Shown: positions 48,394 to 61,100, counted from the stretch's first letter. The stretch: 64,000 nucleotides of DNA from Leptobrachium leishanense (GCA_009667805.1 CM019067.1:69024997-69088996); one strand, 5' to 3'. Notes: generated by a model from the sequence alone, not told the origin. Numbers and translations are program-made.

Positions 48394-49261
48394 TGTAGCG
48401 CTCACCCCCGGAGGAGCTGCTGAATAAACCCAGGATAGTCTCACCGCACTAAATTACTATACACCAGCACACTGTTGTGGATTTTCTAGATTTTGTACTT
48501 TACTGATGCAATAAAGTGCCATTGAATACATATATACTTTGAGCGTAAGTCGAAGGAGCGGGAATAAATGACGTAATGCGCAACACGGGAAAAACACGTG
48601 GCGGAAAAGAAAAGGTTAAGTCCCACTCAAAAAGGCTCATAAATTGGTGTCTTAGGGTACCCGGATACTAGATTCAACTGGCCAGTGAATGAACAAAAAT
48701 ATCTTCGACTAGTCAATCAACCAAGTGCACGCTTTCTCGGAACCGTAGGCCTTGAGGCCTCTCACCCATCCGGTGAACACTGTCCAGAACCAATGACTCG
48801 ACCAAAGGATCTCTCTCTGCCGACTGGAACCCGGTGCCAACGAATCTGCTCCTCCGATGACGAATCTCTGCAACAGGAACTGATCCGCCGCCTGCATACC
48901 CGTTCGATCCGCGGCCTCCTTACTTTAGGTCCTTCTGGAACCTGGTTGTCCTCCCAGCTGCTCAGCAGAATGTGGTATGCGATGATGCACGGTCCGTCCC
49001 CGATCTCCAGCACTCGATGCGCCTAAGACCACGCTCCGGCCTGGTTGTGATCCTGGACAATCTGCTGCATGCGTCTCACTCTTTGAGCTGCTCTGCTCGC
49101 TCTGCCCATGCCCTGCACGAGGCTCCTGATGTCTTTCCTGGCGCCAGCATGCCCACTTTCTGTCCTCTTCGCAAAGGTCTCTGGGAGATATGTCTAAGCT
49201 CTATCTCCCTCTAGTGGCAGCAACAACTCAGTCCATAGAGCCAGACTAACACAGCGCTACA
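48394..49261. mobile_element. Non-autonomous element with TGTAGCGCT termini, copy B (inverted relative to A)
   Basis: TGTAGCGCTC at 48394 and AGCGCTACA at 49253-49261, with AAATA on both sides as a possible 5-bp target duplication. It carries CCTCTAGTGGCAGCAACAA near its right end, complementary to the left end of copy A. Open frames here (48685-49026) are not conserved with copy A and look non-coding. Confidence 0.75.
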
Positions 49262-49726
49262 AATACACAGCCAATCTGGTAACCTTAGTGCTGAGTATCG
49301 CTGCCACCCCACGGCTTTCCTAGCAGGCTGTGACAGACACAGGCTCCAACACATTGAGATACGTGACTTTCTCCGCGCGCTGGGTAGTCACACATGTGCC
49401 GATCATCCGTGAGACCGCTTTCTGCTTCACCAAAATGGAGAGGGGAGACCATGGCAGCGGAAAAATATATTTAAAGACTGAGCTTTTAATAAAATAACCT
49501 CAGAGAATCAGGCTTTTGGTCAAGTGGTCAATTATCCTTCTGGCAGCAGCAATGATTTCTTTAAAAACCTGGAGGAGCACCATGGGACTTGGAGTTCTGA
49601 AATGTCAGAAGTGCCCAAGTAAGACTGGCATCAGACGAGCGTATTTGAAGAGCGGAAGGAACGTCCATGTGAGTGAACGTTCCTTCCACTCAACGCCCAT
49701 CTGGCCACCTCGTTGAGCGCACTTAG

Positions 49727-50395
49727 GGCCCTATTACATTGTTAACGCAAACATTAACGTGTGCGCAAAAACGCATAATGCAAGGGGCAAAACCCCTTGC
49801 GCTGAATGTCGTATTACAATGTCAGTGCAACAAACACGCATATACGTCTACCGCGGGCGAACGCTGCGCGAGCGTACTTTATTGCGCACGTCCTATACTT
49901 TAACATTGTGAGCGCAAATGGGTTTGTGCGCTGGTACGCGGATGGTATTACAATCTATGCGCAGTTTGTAATGCATGGCCTTTGCGCGCATAATTTTAGC
50001 AACTCCTATCGACCTGGCCGAACCCAAATACACCAGCCCCAAAAAATAATACGCAGCAAAGTATAGTTACACATTCTACTCATACCAAAGCAGAAGTTGT
50101 GTGTGTTTTTATTATTGCTGCAGCATATATGCTCAGATTGACTTTGACAGGCGCAAAAACTTAGCGTGAGACAATTGTGGTTCTTAATTCTGATTGGCTG
50201 AATTGCATGGGAAAAAAAACAGTCCCCACACTGATTTCTGCGTGCAACGTTACTGCGCCCACATTTTTGCGCATCAGTTTTACGCGCGTTATTTTTTGAA
50301 GGATGAAAAACTGCACGAAGATTATAACACCAGCGTTGATTTACGCGTGTTAAAGTTTGACGCTTCGCGCAAAAATTCACGCGTTTGGGGGGCAT
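49727..50395. mobile_element. GCGCAAA-rich element, copy 1
   Basis: Begins TTAGGGCCCTATTACATTGT and is packed with CGCAAA/TTTGCG words, including GCGCAAATGGGTTTGTGCGC and GGTATTACAATCTATGCGCA. Its companion at 53367-54022 contains these in reverse order. The right end is poorly defined. Confidence 0.6.
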
Positions 50396-50484
50396 GACCA
50401 GCTCTGCACAAGAGCAGACGTGTCTTCATGGAGCTCTGAGGACTCTCCTGTTTTGGGGTTTTAGCTTGTTTTCTTTTTCTTTCT

Positions 50485-51375
50485 GTGGATAGTGCACCAT
50501 TAAAGATCCTGCACAGCTGGTCATTACTGGGATTGTTCCGGGGCCCTTTATTTCCCCCCCCCCCCCCCGCCGGAGCACAGCAGAGATTTTTGTGCAGACT
50601 CCCCAGTGACAACAATTCGCTGTTGGCCATTTTGAGGCCTACCATTTGCCACCTGGCCGTCTCGCTCCTTATTCCCCTGAGGTGCACCCCTGCGGGGGGT
50701 TTGTTGGTTGCGGATAGAGGGGATGGAGGGCCCCATCCTCTGGCTGCATCTGATGTCCCCTTGGCGGGGAGTACAGAGGGGCGATCAGAGCGGCGCAGTT
50801 TGGACTGTCCCCCACCCACCAGTAGAATGGAGGCCTGGTTTGAGGCCTGTCTCGACCAGTTACAGGGAGAAGAAGAGCATCCACTTACCCACGGTCCATG
50901 GAGGCGGCTGATGGAGTTGCTGAGAGTTGACCGGAAGCTTGAGGGCCAGGAGGAGGATACATCGGAGGACGCCGAGCATGACGGAGGTTTGGACGGCGAT
51001 GGGTCTCTGCGGAGCGGTGAATCAGGCGGTTTGGATTTTGGGCTGTGCCTGCTGTTTGCGTGTCAGAGGGGGAGTGTGATCGGGACATGCACGGCTGAAG
51101 CTGCACGGATGGACGCAGAGGCGCCTTCGCCGGAAGGTGCGCTGGGGGTGCCGTCCGGGATTATTGGGCCTTACGCTGATAGGAGGCAGTGTGGGCCTTG
51201 GTTCCGCGGTGCGACTGGTGCGTCTGCTGGGTCAGCCTGGGGACTGGACGCCCACCGTGTCCGCTATGTCAGCTTCCTGGCTTTGTGGATCTCACCCACC
51301 GTCTTTGACGGTGCTTTTGCTGACTGGCCTGCACAACGTAACCCTGCCTGTCTTACAAAGGATGCCATTTCGTGA
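50485..51375 (+). CDS. Unidentified 296-codon open frame between tpd52 and mrps28
   Basis: I do not recognise the product. The frame is open from ATG at 50485 to the TGA at 51373-51375 in a locally GC-rich stretch, and an AATAAA lies about 390 bases further at 51767. The translation has a Pro run (PPPPPAG), a hydrophobic patch near residues 55-75, an acidic middle (QEEDTSEDAEHDGG) after RMEAWFEACLDQLQGEEEH, and a Gly/Ala-rich tail. No transposase, RT or gag zinc-knuckle motif is visible. It lies between transposon remnants, so a degenerate transposon ORF is more likely than a host gene; chance openness from GC richness is also possible. Confidence 0.25.
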   Translation: MDSAPLKILHSWSLLGLFRGPLFPPPPPAGAQQRFLCRLPSDNNSLLAILRPTICHLAVSLLIPLRCTPAGGLLVADRGDGGPHPLAASDVPLAGSTEGRSERRSLDCPPPTSRMEAWFEACLDQLQGEEEHPLTHGPWRRLMELLRVDRKLEGQEEDTSEDAEHDGGLDGDGSLRSGESGGLDFGLCLLFACQRGSVIGTCTAEAARMDAEAPSPEGALGVPSGIIGPYADRRQCGPWFRGATGASAGSAWGLDAHRVRYVSFLALWISPTVFDGAFADWPAQRNPACLTKDAIS

Positions 51376-52545
51376 CACCGGCTGAGGGTACTTCTCCAGG
51401 AGCCATTCCACCTCCTCGATGTCTCCCATTCCATTGCAGAATATTACCCCAGAAGCAGTGTCACCCTTTTTGACGTTATTCTTTTTTTTTTGTTATGCAT
51501 ATATTTTGTGAGCTCTTATTACCTTATTATATTTTTGTGATATGTATGTCCCCGGCTGGGAACACCATAGCAGAGACTTTTTTTTTTTCCTGTTACTCTG
51601 AGGCATTTTCTCGTTATTATTGCTACCCCCTCATTTTTGATCATCTGACGCTTTTTTTTTGTTTTTTGTGATGACCCCCCCCTTATGTTTTATGTGATTC
51701 TTATACCTGCGATATTTGGTCCTGCGAGGCCAACCGTGCTGGTCAGTCTGTGACCCTTCCACGTCAAAATAAAATTCTTAAACGCAAGCGGCAAACGAAA
51801 GCATTTTTGCAAGAATGTCGAACCGCTAGTACTGACGTACAGAGTGCGCTGCGTCCGCTAGCGGCGTGTGTGCGTGATTAGGAGACGTCAGACCCTGCTA
51901 ATGTCCGGCCAACATCACGTCCAGACGCAAAAAGTGTTTTATTGACGATCAGTAAAAAAACATGCACGAAAATGCGCATCATTTGACCCCTTTCGCATCC
52001 ACCGTAAAAAAAAAAAAAACAATACGTCAATGTGTTCGGACGCACTTAATGAAGGTCAATGCGAAAAATGCGTTCGTTTGACCCTAGCCGTAGCTGTTTT
52101 GGGGGGGCACCTTCTGCAGCCCCAAAAGCAAACAAAATTAGTTTGCAGCAACCAAATTTCATTTGCTTTTGGGCTGCAGATCGAGATATCTCGATGTCAG
52201 AGCACCGAGATATCACGACCTGGGTAGTGAAGGGGTTAACCAGTTTTATGCTGAATGGATTGTAGGGTATAAGTGGTGATTGATAGAGACCAGGGTTTAG
52301 ATCATAATTAGTGTCCATATCTACTACAAACGCTAATGTATGAAAAGGTCTGCTCAAAGGACGTTCCGTTGGTTGTAAACTAGGGAAAAATGGGTGGTCT
52401 TTTCATCATGTTGAACTGATCTTGGCAAAAGGTCAAAAACCACCAGAATATGCCTCTAGCCTCGGTTTCCATGAATTTTTAAAGCGTAATGGATTGATCT
52501 GCCTTTCCATTCCTCGCCGTTTTCACTTACCCAGTTGAAACTTTT

Positions 52546-53150
52546 AGGGGTTATTCACAAAGCACCGAAATGTATCAAAATCAGTGCTTTTTACTTTGGT
52601 GCACCAAAGGCGATTCCATTTTGCCGAAACTACAGTGATTTCACTATTCACCATAGAGTCGCCATAGCCTCGTGAAGTTGGTGAACTGCACTGAAGACTG
52701 GTGAACTGGCCTTGGCAAATTCTGCCGAACTGCAGAAAAATGGAGCTCTCCTAATGGGTGTTTAAAAATGCATTAAAAACTTGTCTATTGTTTTAAATTA
52801 TGGAAAAGGTCCTATAAAAAGAGATCTGTTACAGAATAAAATAAAAAATCCTTCTAAAGAAATTGGAAAACCAAAGCTTTTTTCATAGAACACTTTTTGA
52901 ATTTATTTTCAAAATAAGTCTCTTTGCTGAAAATAATCGTTTTTTATTATTTAATTTTTTACGTTGAAACCTGAACAGAAATCCCTGAAAATCATGGCAT
53001 TTCGCCGTCAATTTGATGCAGTTCGGCATTCTGTGAATAGACAAACCATTTCTTCTCTATGGGACAATATTGCTATTGCCGAACTGTCGCAAACTGAATC
53101 GCATTTTGCCATCAGTTCGCCAGTGTTTGCGTTTAACTCCTTCCCTACCA
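52546..53150. mobile_element. Degenerate GCCGAA-rich MITE (left end recognisable)
   Basis: Starts GGGGTTATTCACAAAGCACC. The interior GAAAAATGGAGCTCTCCTAA, GTTACAGAATAAAAT and TTTGCTGAAAATAA aligns with 55000-55300 and with the pieces at 366-655 and 3295-3545. No clear right terminus. Confidence 0.55.
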
Positions 53151-53366
53151 AGTGATTTTTGTTGAATTCTCTTAACACAGAAATTACGGTGTACTGAGAT
53201 GGTTAAAAGAAATAGAATAATGTAAACGCACACATTTTAATCATGTATTTCATTTGTATATCCTTTTATAGAAATATTTCTGGCATGAAAGATTCTGAAC
53301 TCGATATGGTGACGTTTACATTTGCCTTATCCGTATACAGTCCGAAATAGACTTTGTCAAATACAT

Positions 53367-54022
53367 TAAGGGCTCTATTAACAGCTTCGCGCAAAAGCGC
53401 ACGTGCAGCGCTAACGGGTGTAAATTAATGCTGGTATTACAATCCGAATGCATTTTTTTCATCCGTCAAAAAATATGTGCATCTTTTTTACACGCATTTA
53501 AGGCGGCGCGCAGAAATCGGTGAGCGCACTGTTTTTTTCACGCGATTCAGCCAATCTGAATTAAGAACCACAATTGTCTCCCGTTCGGTTTTTGCGCCTG
53601 TCAATCAATCTGAGCATATATGCTGCAGCAATAATAAAAACACCCAAACAATAAAACCGAGAAGGTGTATGTGTATCTATACTGTGCTGTAATTTTTTAT
53701 TTTTTTTTCCTCGACTTGGTGTATTTGGTTTCGGCCAGGACGTTCAGATTTGCAGTTAAAGACGTTAACATTATGCAATACGCGCGCAAACGTTGTCAGT
53801 TAAAATTTGCGCATAGATTGTAATACCATCCGCATACCAGCGCACAAACGCATTTGCGCACAATGTTAAGTACAGTACGCTCGCAAAGGGTTTGCGCAGC
53901 TTCACCAGCATTTTTTGCGCAGACATTGTAATACGACGTTCTACACAAAGGGTTTTACCCCTCACATTAATGCATTTTTGCGCACACGCAAAATTGTGCG
54001 CGAAGAGTGTAATAGTGCCCTA
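53367..54022. mobile_element. GCGCAAA-rich element, copy 2 (opposite orientation)
   Basis: Left end TTAAGGGCTCTATTAACAGC and right end GTGTAATAGTGCCCTAAA are imperfect inverted termini. TTGCGCATAGATTGTAATAC at 53808 is the complement of the matching word near 49945. The TCTGAGCATATATGCTGCAG word (53610) is likewise the complement of the copy 1 sequence near 50117. Confidence 0.7.
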
Positions 54023-54034
54023 AATGTGGTACTC

Positions 54035-54175
54035 TGAGAAGTGAAGAAAATTCTAGGTCAAAATAGCCAAACCAGAAAAATTCTCCAAGTTCTCCACTCT
54101 AGGTCAAAATAACTGATTTGGAAAGTGAGATAAATGGGAGAAGTTAAGAGTTTCACCTTTCTCTAAATAACCCTG
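54035..54175. mobile_element. Degenerate copy of the GAAAATTCTAGGTCAA MITE
   Basis: GAAAATTCTAGGTCAAAATA, GCCAAACCAGAAAAATTCTC and the right end TCTAAATAACCCTGA match the 8514 family. Confidence 0.72.
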
Positions 54176-54900
54176 AATGTGTCACAGAACCAAAGCAGAG
54201 GCGAGTATGAAAAGTGTGTTGTGCAAGAAATCAAGAAATGAAACCACAACAAAGATGGTAATCTGAAAACGACATGGTATTGGTATTATTGGTAACACAC
54301 ATATAATATTCAAAAAACTATTACAATATTCGTTAGACTTTTATTAGTCGTTCACAAAACCTGAGAAGGCCTAGCTCCTCCAGCGGGGGGGGGGGGCTTT
54401 TTACCTCCAACCAGTAGAGAAGGGTCAGGCCTCTCACCTACAAGCAAGCAGGACAGGAGAGTAAGGCTTCTCGCAGCCGAACAGGAAAGAGGGCCAAACT
54501 TCTCCCTCCAAGCCAAGGAAGAGGGTCTGTCCTTTTTCTTGCAATTACTTCAAAAACAATGAAAAATAAAACGGCAGCATGTGTTTTAGAATCTAGTTAC
54601 AGTGGATGTAGGTAGCAGTGTCCCTTTAACATTCAGGAGAGCAATAAACCCTATGTGGGGGAAACCTCTGGGGAACCACCACATGAATGATTACCCTTCC
54701 CTGAGCATTAAGAGATAAAAGCAGAAGCCACTAATATTTCTATTAACCCATAATATAGTTTGATTTACAGAAGCAGGGCTAGCATAAACAGAATGCAGAT
54801 AAAGAACTCAAAGACTTCTAGTATACATTTGTTACAGGACAAGTATGTCCGTTCACCCCTGACATCTAAGTATCTGCTATCCATGGGCTTGGGAGGATAA
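54175..54900. repeat. Dispersed repeat, copy 2
   Basis: Colinear with 22985-24480 (see that entry) but shorter, lacking the middle of copy 1. It follows directly after a GAAAATTCTAGGTCAA MITE. Confidence 0.6.
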
Positions 54901-54999
54901 GGCTGGCCGTCCACTGGGTTTCGTAGTCCGACAACCTACTTGATTGATCTGGGTCGTCCACTGCAAGCGTCTATGGACAACCCAGAATGATTGACAAGC

Positions 55000-55300
55000 A
55001 GGCTGCCGAACTGAAGGAAAAAATGCTGCCAAAGATCACTGGACTGATAAAAAAAAAAACTGAACTCTCCTATTAGGTGTTTAAACCAATAAAAATGCAT
55101 TTAAAATCTGTGTAATAATTAAGATCCTTTACAAATGTCTGTTACCGAATAAAAAAAAAAGGAATAAAAAGTCGAAGAATAAATAAAAACTTTTTGCTGA
55201 AAATGAATAAAAATAAATTAAAATATTATCTTACATTGAAACCTATGTGATTCGCCTGTTTAAACCTGTTGAACTGAATCACCGAAAATCAGGGCCTTTT
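55000..55300. repeat. Degenerate GCCGAA-rich MITE fragment
   Basis: CCGAACTGAAGGAAAAAATG, TTAAGATCCTTTAC, GATTCGCCTGTTTAAAC and GAATCACCGAAAATCAGGGC match the same family as 52546-53150 and the LINE-interrupted copy at 366-3545. This copy is uninterrupted at the LINE insertion site. Confidence 0.6.
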
Positions 55301-55427
55301 TTGTTGTACCAGGTCGTTCTACTTCGACAAATCATCTTCATATAGGATGGATCGCTAGTCTGATGTAGTCGACAGTCTGCTGAAGACGTCAAATTTGCTG
55401 GTCAAAAAGCACTTTAATTTTTTTTGC

Positions 55428-56707
55428 CCCCCGCCCTCCTAGCGGTATCCCGAGTGTGGCTCGGGGTTAAATTCCTAGGCTAGAAGCGGTAATCCCGAGC
55501 AACACTCGGGGTGCCGCTGGATACATCACCTGTGCTCCCTCGATGTCCCCCACAGTCTCCTCTGGCGACCACAACCTCATACTTCCTGGTCGAGAGAAGG
55601 AATCCAGGAACTATGATGTCACGATCGCTGGAGGAGACTGCAGAGATCAGCGAGGGAGCGGGGCAAGGGTCAAGTCGAGGGGGAACGGAGTTCCTGCACT
55701 AATTTTACAGAGGGAACTGAGTTCCCTTTGGTCCCATACTCTATAAAGCTAGTAGTCAGGTGTTCAATCACATATTTCTCTATTAAGTCACAATAAATAT
55801 AGGATTTATCCTATATTTTTGTTAGATTTCATATCTATTTATAAAGTATTTTACCAGGAAGGATACAGTGAGATCTTTCATTTGCAAGTATTTCCTGGGT
55901 TCAAGAACATTGTATTTCTGTACCTACTGTAACAATTCAAAGTAATAAGATGCAAGATATTAAAAACAAATATACAGATTAACACAGAAAATAAATATGC
56001 CACCATGTTACATGTTTACAGGTGCATTCTGTATTGAGGTATGTTAATAGGGAGCTCTTAAGTGACTTTACACTGGGGGAAGATTTGTTGGTGTCTGGGA
56101 GGTTATTTCATATTTGCGGTGCTCTGTAGGAAAATGAGGATCGAGCCACTTCTTTTTGTATTGTGGTATTGCAAGTAAGGTGCTGGTCCTGGATCAGAGG
56201 TTATAGGAGAAGGGAACTGCTGAGGGAAGGGTGGTAGCATCCCAGAAAAGCTCTTAAACACCAGGTTTGAAAGGTGAAGGTTGCGTCTAGATTTCAGCGA
56301 TGGCCAGTTTAGCTCTTTTAACATGTCACAATGGTGGGTCATGTAGTTACATTGTAGTACAAAGAAGCAGAATGAGTTATACAATGTAGTAAGTTTATGA
56401 AGGTGTGTTTGAGGGGCAGCTGCATACACTACATCTCCGTATTCAATAGCCGGCATAAGCATTTGTTGTACAATCTGCTTTCTTATTGACATATATACAT
56501 AAATTTATCAGAGCTGAGTGTGTGTTTGTGTTACGTGCGACGCGATATTTGCTTATTGGGAGACAGAAATCCTGGTGAGTTCCCACACTTCTTTTTTCAG
56601 GACTTGATCCCTGGAGCGGGGATGTATACAGCCAGAGTGTGGCTCGGGGTTACTGCTTTCTGCGGTGAAATTTAACCCCGAGACAGGATAACCGTCAGGG
56701 GGGTAAA
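55428..56707. mobile_element. Hairpin MITE family member split by a LINE
   Basis: The left half has CCTAGCGGTATCCCGAGTGT and GGCTCGGGGTTAAATTCC. The right half has AGAGTGTGGCTCGGGGTTAC and AAATTTAACCCCGAG. They are the two arms seen intact at 46609-46946, here separated by a minus-strand LINE at about 55830-56500. Confidence 0.7.
55830..56500 (-). mobile_element. L2-clade LINE fragment, minus orientation, nested in a hairpin element
   Basis: Minus-strand ORF 56103-56492 contains QMLMPAIEYGDVVYAAAPQT, LHKLTTLYNSF, THHCDMLKELNWPSLKSRR and a degraded C-terminus, a typical L2-like RT tail. The + strand begins with TATTTTACCAGGAAGGATAC near 55848, a 3' end shared with fragments at 3380-3420, 28927-29010 and 30779-30850. 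It interrupts the hairpin element whose ends are at about 55428 and 56707. Confidence 0.8.
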
Positions 56708-57737
56708 ATTAGTGTATTTCAGTAATTTATAGGGTTACAATCTCAGCCATAACCCTCCATACAATGCATCAACCAGCTGCCTTATTTTAGTGTCACCCTT
56801 ACATACCGTAAGCCTAAAACCTGCCAAATCGAACTCTAACCAACTGCCTGCTAGTAACATATCAGGCTCAAAGGTTTGTGTTATATCTGTATGTGACATA
56901 ATGCCGGTGTATGGAAATTACAGTAACACCTTGTATTATGGCTAACTGACCGGGTATTTAGATGATGACTCGACAAAAGAAATGCCAGACGGAGGCCTTG
57001 ATTCTTGAAAGGAAAAAGGTTTTATTCGGTACCGGACAAGAGCTGCAAGTCTTGCTCGCAATCAAAGCTCAAGTCCCGAGCCAACAGAGAAACAAAGAAT
57101 TTATACATGGCGTGTAAAAATGCACACCTTATTCCCCTCCTCAGGTTACCCTCCCACTTCCCATATCAACCTTCATTATACATATTGGACTTTATTCATC
57201 ATTTTGCCAGTCAGCAAGGTTCACCTGAAAGACGCGACCCTTGAGCCCACCGGAGACAATTTGAATTCTCTGTCTAGTCAATAAGGTTGTAAAAGGGAAT
57301 CATTCTTCCAAAACAAATATGGCCAGCTACAGGATTTACGGGGCTTATTTATTCCTTCTGCGGCTTCGAACCGAACTCGGGGAGTGTTCGGCTCATCCCT
57401 AATTACAAAATGCCGGATTCATGCATTTTTTTTTACGAAATCACACCAGATCTTTGCATTTTTCAAAAAAAAACACAAAATTATCCTTTAGGATCCACAA
57501 CTTTTTAACAAAATAAATGCTGGAATCTATTGGATCTGTTCACTTTTTCAGAAAAAAAATTGCCAGATCAATGCATTTTTTTGAGAACTCACACCGGATC
57601 TTTGCTTTTTATGAAAAAAAAACACAATATTATTTTTCAGCCCTGCTTGTGGGGCCTCCCTCTGCCCACTGGTGTCATGACGTGTGGGTGTGAGGATTAA
57701 ACAAAACGGACGCCCCCTCCTCCTAGTGATCATAGTT
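56708..57737. other. Intergenic stretch with MITE remnants
   Basis: Contains a terminus resembling TTAGGGATGAGCCGAACACC in reverse at 57383-57403 and two similar segments with CATTTTTTT and CACACCGGATCTTTGC-type words at about 57405-57480 and 57560-57620. No gene identified. Confidence 0.4.
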
Positions 57738-57745
57738 ATATAGGT

Positions 57746-57903
57746 CAGGGCTCAAAATTTCAAGTCCCAAGCTACTAGCCAGGCCTTAAGAGTTACTCGC
57801 CACTAGTTGCCCCACCTAACCCTTATCCTGCCCTGCATCTGCATTTCCACTTGCCCTCATGTAATTTCCACTTGCCAAATGCGAGTGGAAATTTTGAGGC
57901 CTG
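57746..57903. mobile_element. hAT-type MITE (CAGGGCTCAAAATTTC termini)
   Basis: Starts CAGGGCTCAAAATTTC and ends AAATTTTGAGGCCTG, with a perfect octamer duplication ATATAGGT (57738-57745 and 57904-57911). A larger member of the same family lies at about 33530-34019. Confidence 0.92.
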
Positions 57904-58108
57904 ATATAGGTCATAGGGTATCATATAATAGTTATATGAGGTATCATTGGAAAGGCTAGAGTCTGGCCTTTCCAGTGAAACCCAGCAGGACTAGATAACA
58001 TGCAAAAATAAGAAAAAGGAAATATAATAAAAATATATTATCTTCTAGAGCAGCACAATTATTCACTTCTCAGTAATAAAGTGAATAATAAGACCGTAGT
58101 AACTGCTG

Positions 58109-61100
58109 TTATATAGAGACAGGATGGGTCACTCAGTCTGTTATACAGAGAGGATGGGTCACTCAGTCTGTGTTATACAGAGAGGATGGGTCACTCTCGG
58201 TCTGTGTGTTATACAGAGAGGATGGGTCACTCTCGGTCTGTGTGTTATACAGAGAGGATGGGTCACTCAGTCTGTGTTATACAGAGAGGATGGGTCACTC
58301 TCGGTCTGTGTGTTATACAGAGAGGATGGGTCACTCTCGGTCTGTGTGTTATACAGAGAGGATGGGTCACTCTCGGTCTGTGTGTTATACAGAGAGGATG
58401 GGTCACTCTCGGTCTGTGTGTTATACAGAGAGGATGGGTCACTCAGTCTGTGTTATACAGAGGATGGGTCACTCAGTCTGTGTTATACAGAGAGGATGGG
58501 TCACTCTCGGTCTGTGTGTTTTATACAGAGAGGATGGGTCACTCTCGGTCTGTGTTATACAGAGAGGATGGGTCACTCAGTCTGTGTGTTATACAGAGAG
58601 GATGGGTCACTCAGTCTGTGTTATACAGAGAGGATGGGTCACTCAGTCTGTGTTATACAGAGAGGATGGGTCACTCTCGGTCTGTGTCTTATACAGAGAG
58701 GATGGGTCACTCAGTCTGTGTTATACAGAGAGGATGGGTCACTCTCGGTCTGTGTGTTATACAGAGAGGATGGGTCACTCTCGGTCTGTGTGTTATACAG
58801 AGAGGATGGGTCACTCTCGGTCTGTGTCTTATACAGAGAGGATGGGTCACTCAGTCTGTGTTATACAGAGAGGATGGGTCACTCTCGGTCTGTGTCTTTT
58901 ATACAGAGAGGATGGGTCACTCTCGGTCTGTGTTATACAGAGAGGATGGGTCACTCAGTCTGTGTTATACAGAGAGGATGGGTCACTCTCGGTCTGTGTG
59001 TTTTATACAGAGAGGATGGGTCACTCTCGGTCTGTGTTATACAGAGAGGATGGGTCACTCAGTCTGTGTTATACAGAGAGGATGGGTCACTCAGTCTGTG
59101 TTATACAGAGAGGATGGGTCACTCTCGGTCTGTGTGTTATACAGAGAGGATGGGTCACTCAGTCTGTGTTATACAGAGAGGATGGGTCACTCTCGGTCTG
59201 TGTGTTATACAGAGAGGATGGGTCACTCTCGGTCTGTGTGTTATACAGAGAGGATGGGTCACTCTCGGTCTGTGTGTTATACAGAGAGGATGGGTCACTC
59301 AGTCTGTGTTATACAGAGGATGGGTCACTCAGTCTGTGTTATACAGAGAGGATGGGTCACTCTCGGTCTGTGTGTTTTATACAGAGAGGATGGGTCACTC
59401 TCGGTCTGTGTTATACAGAGAGGATGGGTCACTCAGTCTGTGTGTTATACAGAGAGGATGGGTCACTCAGTCTGTGTTATACAGAGAGGATGGGTCACTC
59501 AGTCTGTGTTATACAGAGAGGATGGGTCACTCTCGGTCTGTGTGTTATACAGAGAGGATGGGTCACTCAGTCTGTGTTATACAGAGAGGATGGGTCACTC
59601 TCGGTCTGTGTGTTATACAGAGAGGATGGGTCACTCTCGGTCTGTGTCTTATACAGAGAGGATGGGTCACTCAGTCTGTGTTATACAGAGAGGATGGGTC
59701 ACTCTCGGTCTGTGTGTTATACAGAGAGGATGGGTCACTCTCGGTCTGTGTCTTATACAGAGAGGATGGGTCACTCAGTCTGTGTTATACAGAGAGGATG
59801 GGTCACTCTCGGTCTGTGTGTTATACAGAGAGGATGGGTCACTCTCGGTCTGTGTTATACAGAGAGGATGGGTCACTCAGTCTGTGTTATACAGAGAGGA
59901 TGGGTCACTCAGTCTGTGTTATACAGAGAGGATGGGTCACTCTCGGTCTGTGTCTTATACAGAGAGGATGGGTCACTCAGTCTGTGTTATACAGAGAGGA
60001 TGGGTCACTCTCGGTCTGTGTGTTATACAGAGAGGATGGGTCACTCTCGGTCTGTGTCTTATACAGAGAGGATGGGTCACTCAGTCTGTGTTATACAGAG
60101 AGGATGGGTCACTCTCGGTCTGTGTCTTATACAGAGAGGATGGGTCACTCAGTCTGTGTTATACAGAGAGGATGGGTCACTCAGTCTGTGTTATACAGAG
60201 AGGATGGGTCACTCTCGGTCTGTGTGTTATACAGAGAGGATGGGTCACTCTCGGTCTGTGTCTTATACAGAGAGGATGGGTCACTCAGTCTGTGTTATAC
60301 AGAGAGGATGGGTCACTCTCGGTCTGTGTGTTATACAGAGAGGATGGGTCACTCTCGGTCTGTGTGTTATACAGAGAGGATGGGTCACTCAGTCTGTGTT
60401 ATACAGAGAGGATGGGTCACTCAGTCTGTGTGTTATACAGAGAGGATGGGTCACTCAGTCTGTGTTATACAGAGAGGATGGGTCACTCAGTCTGTGTTAT
60501 ACAGAGAGGATGGGTCACTCTCGGTCTGTGTGTTATACAGAGAGGATGGGTCACTCAGTCTGTGTTATACAGAGAGGATGGGTCACTCTCGGTCTGTGTG
60601 TTATACAGAGAGGATGGGTCACTCTCGGTCTGTGTCTTATACAGAGAGGATGGGTCACTCAGTCTGTGTTATACAGAGAGGATGGGTCACTCTCGGTCTG
60701 TGTGTTTTATACAGAGAGGATGGGTCACTCTCGGTCTGTGTTATACAGAGAGGATGGGTCACTCAGTCTGTGTTATACAGAGAGGATGGGTCACTCAGTC
60801 TGTGTTATACAGAGAGGATGGGTCACTCTCGGTCTGTGTGTTATACAGAGAGGATGGGTCACTCAGTCTGTGTTATACAGAGAGGATGGGTCACTCTCGG
60901 TCTGTGTGTTATACAGAGAGGATGGGTCACTCTCGGTCTGTGTGTTATACAGAGAGGATGGGTCACTCAGTCTGTGTTATACAGAGAGGATGGGTCACTC
61001 TCGGTCTGTGTGTTATACAGAGAGGATGGGTCACTCAGTCTGTGTTATACAGAGAGGATGGGTCACTCAGTCTGTGTTATACAGAGAGGATGGGTCACTC

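Noticed and set aside
53033..53155. Possible right terminus for the 52546 element
   Set aside because: No convincing complement of GGGGTTATTCACAAAGCACC is present, so the right end is left undefined.
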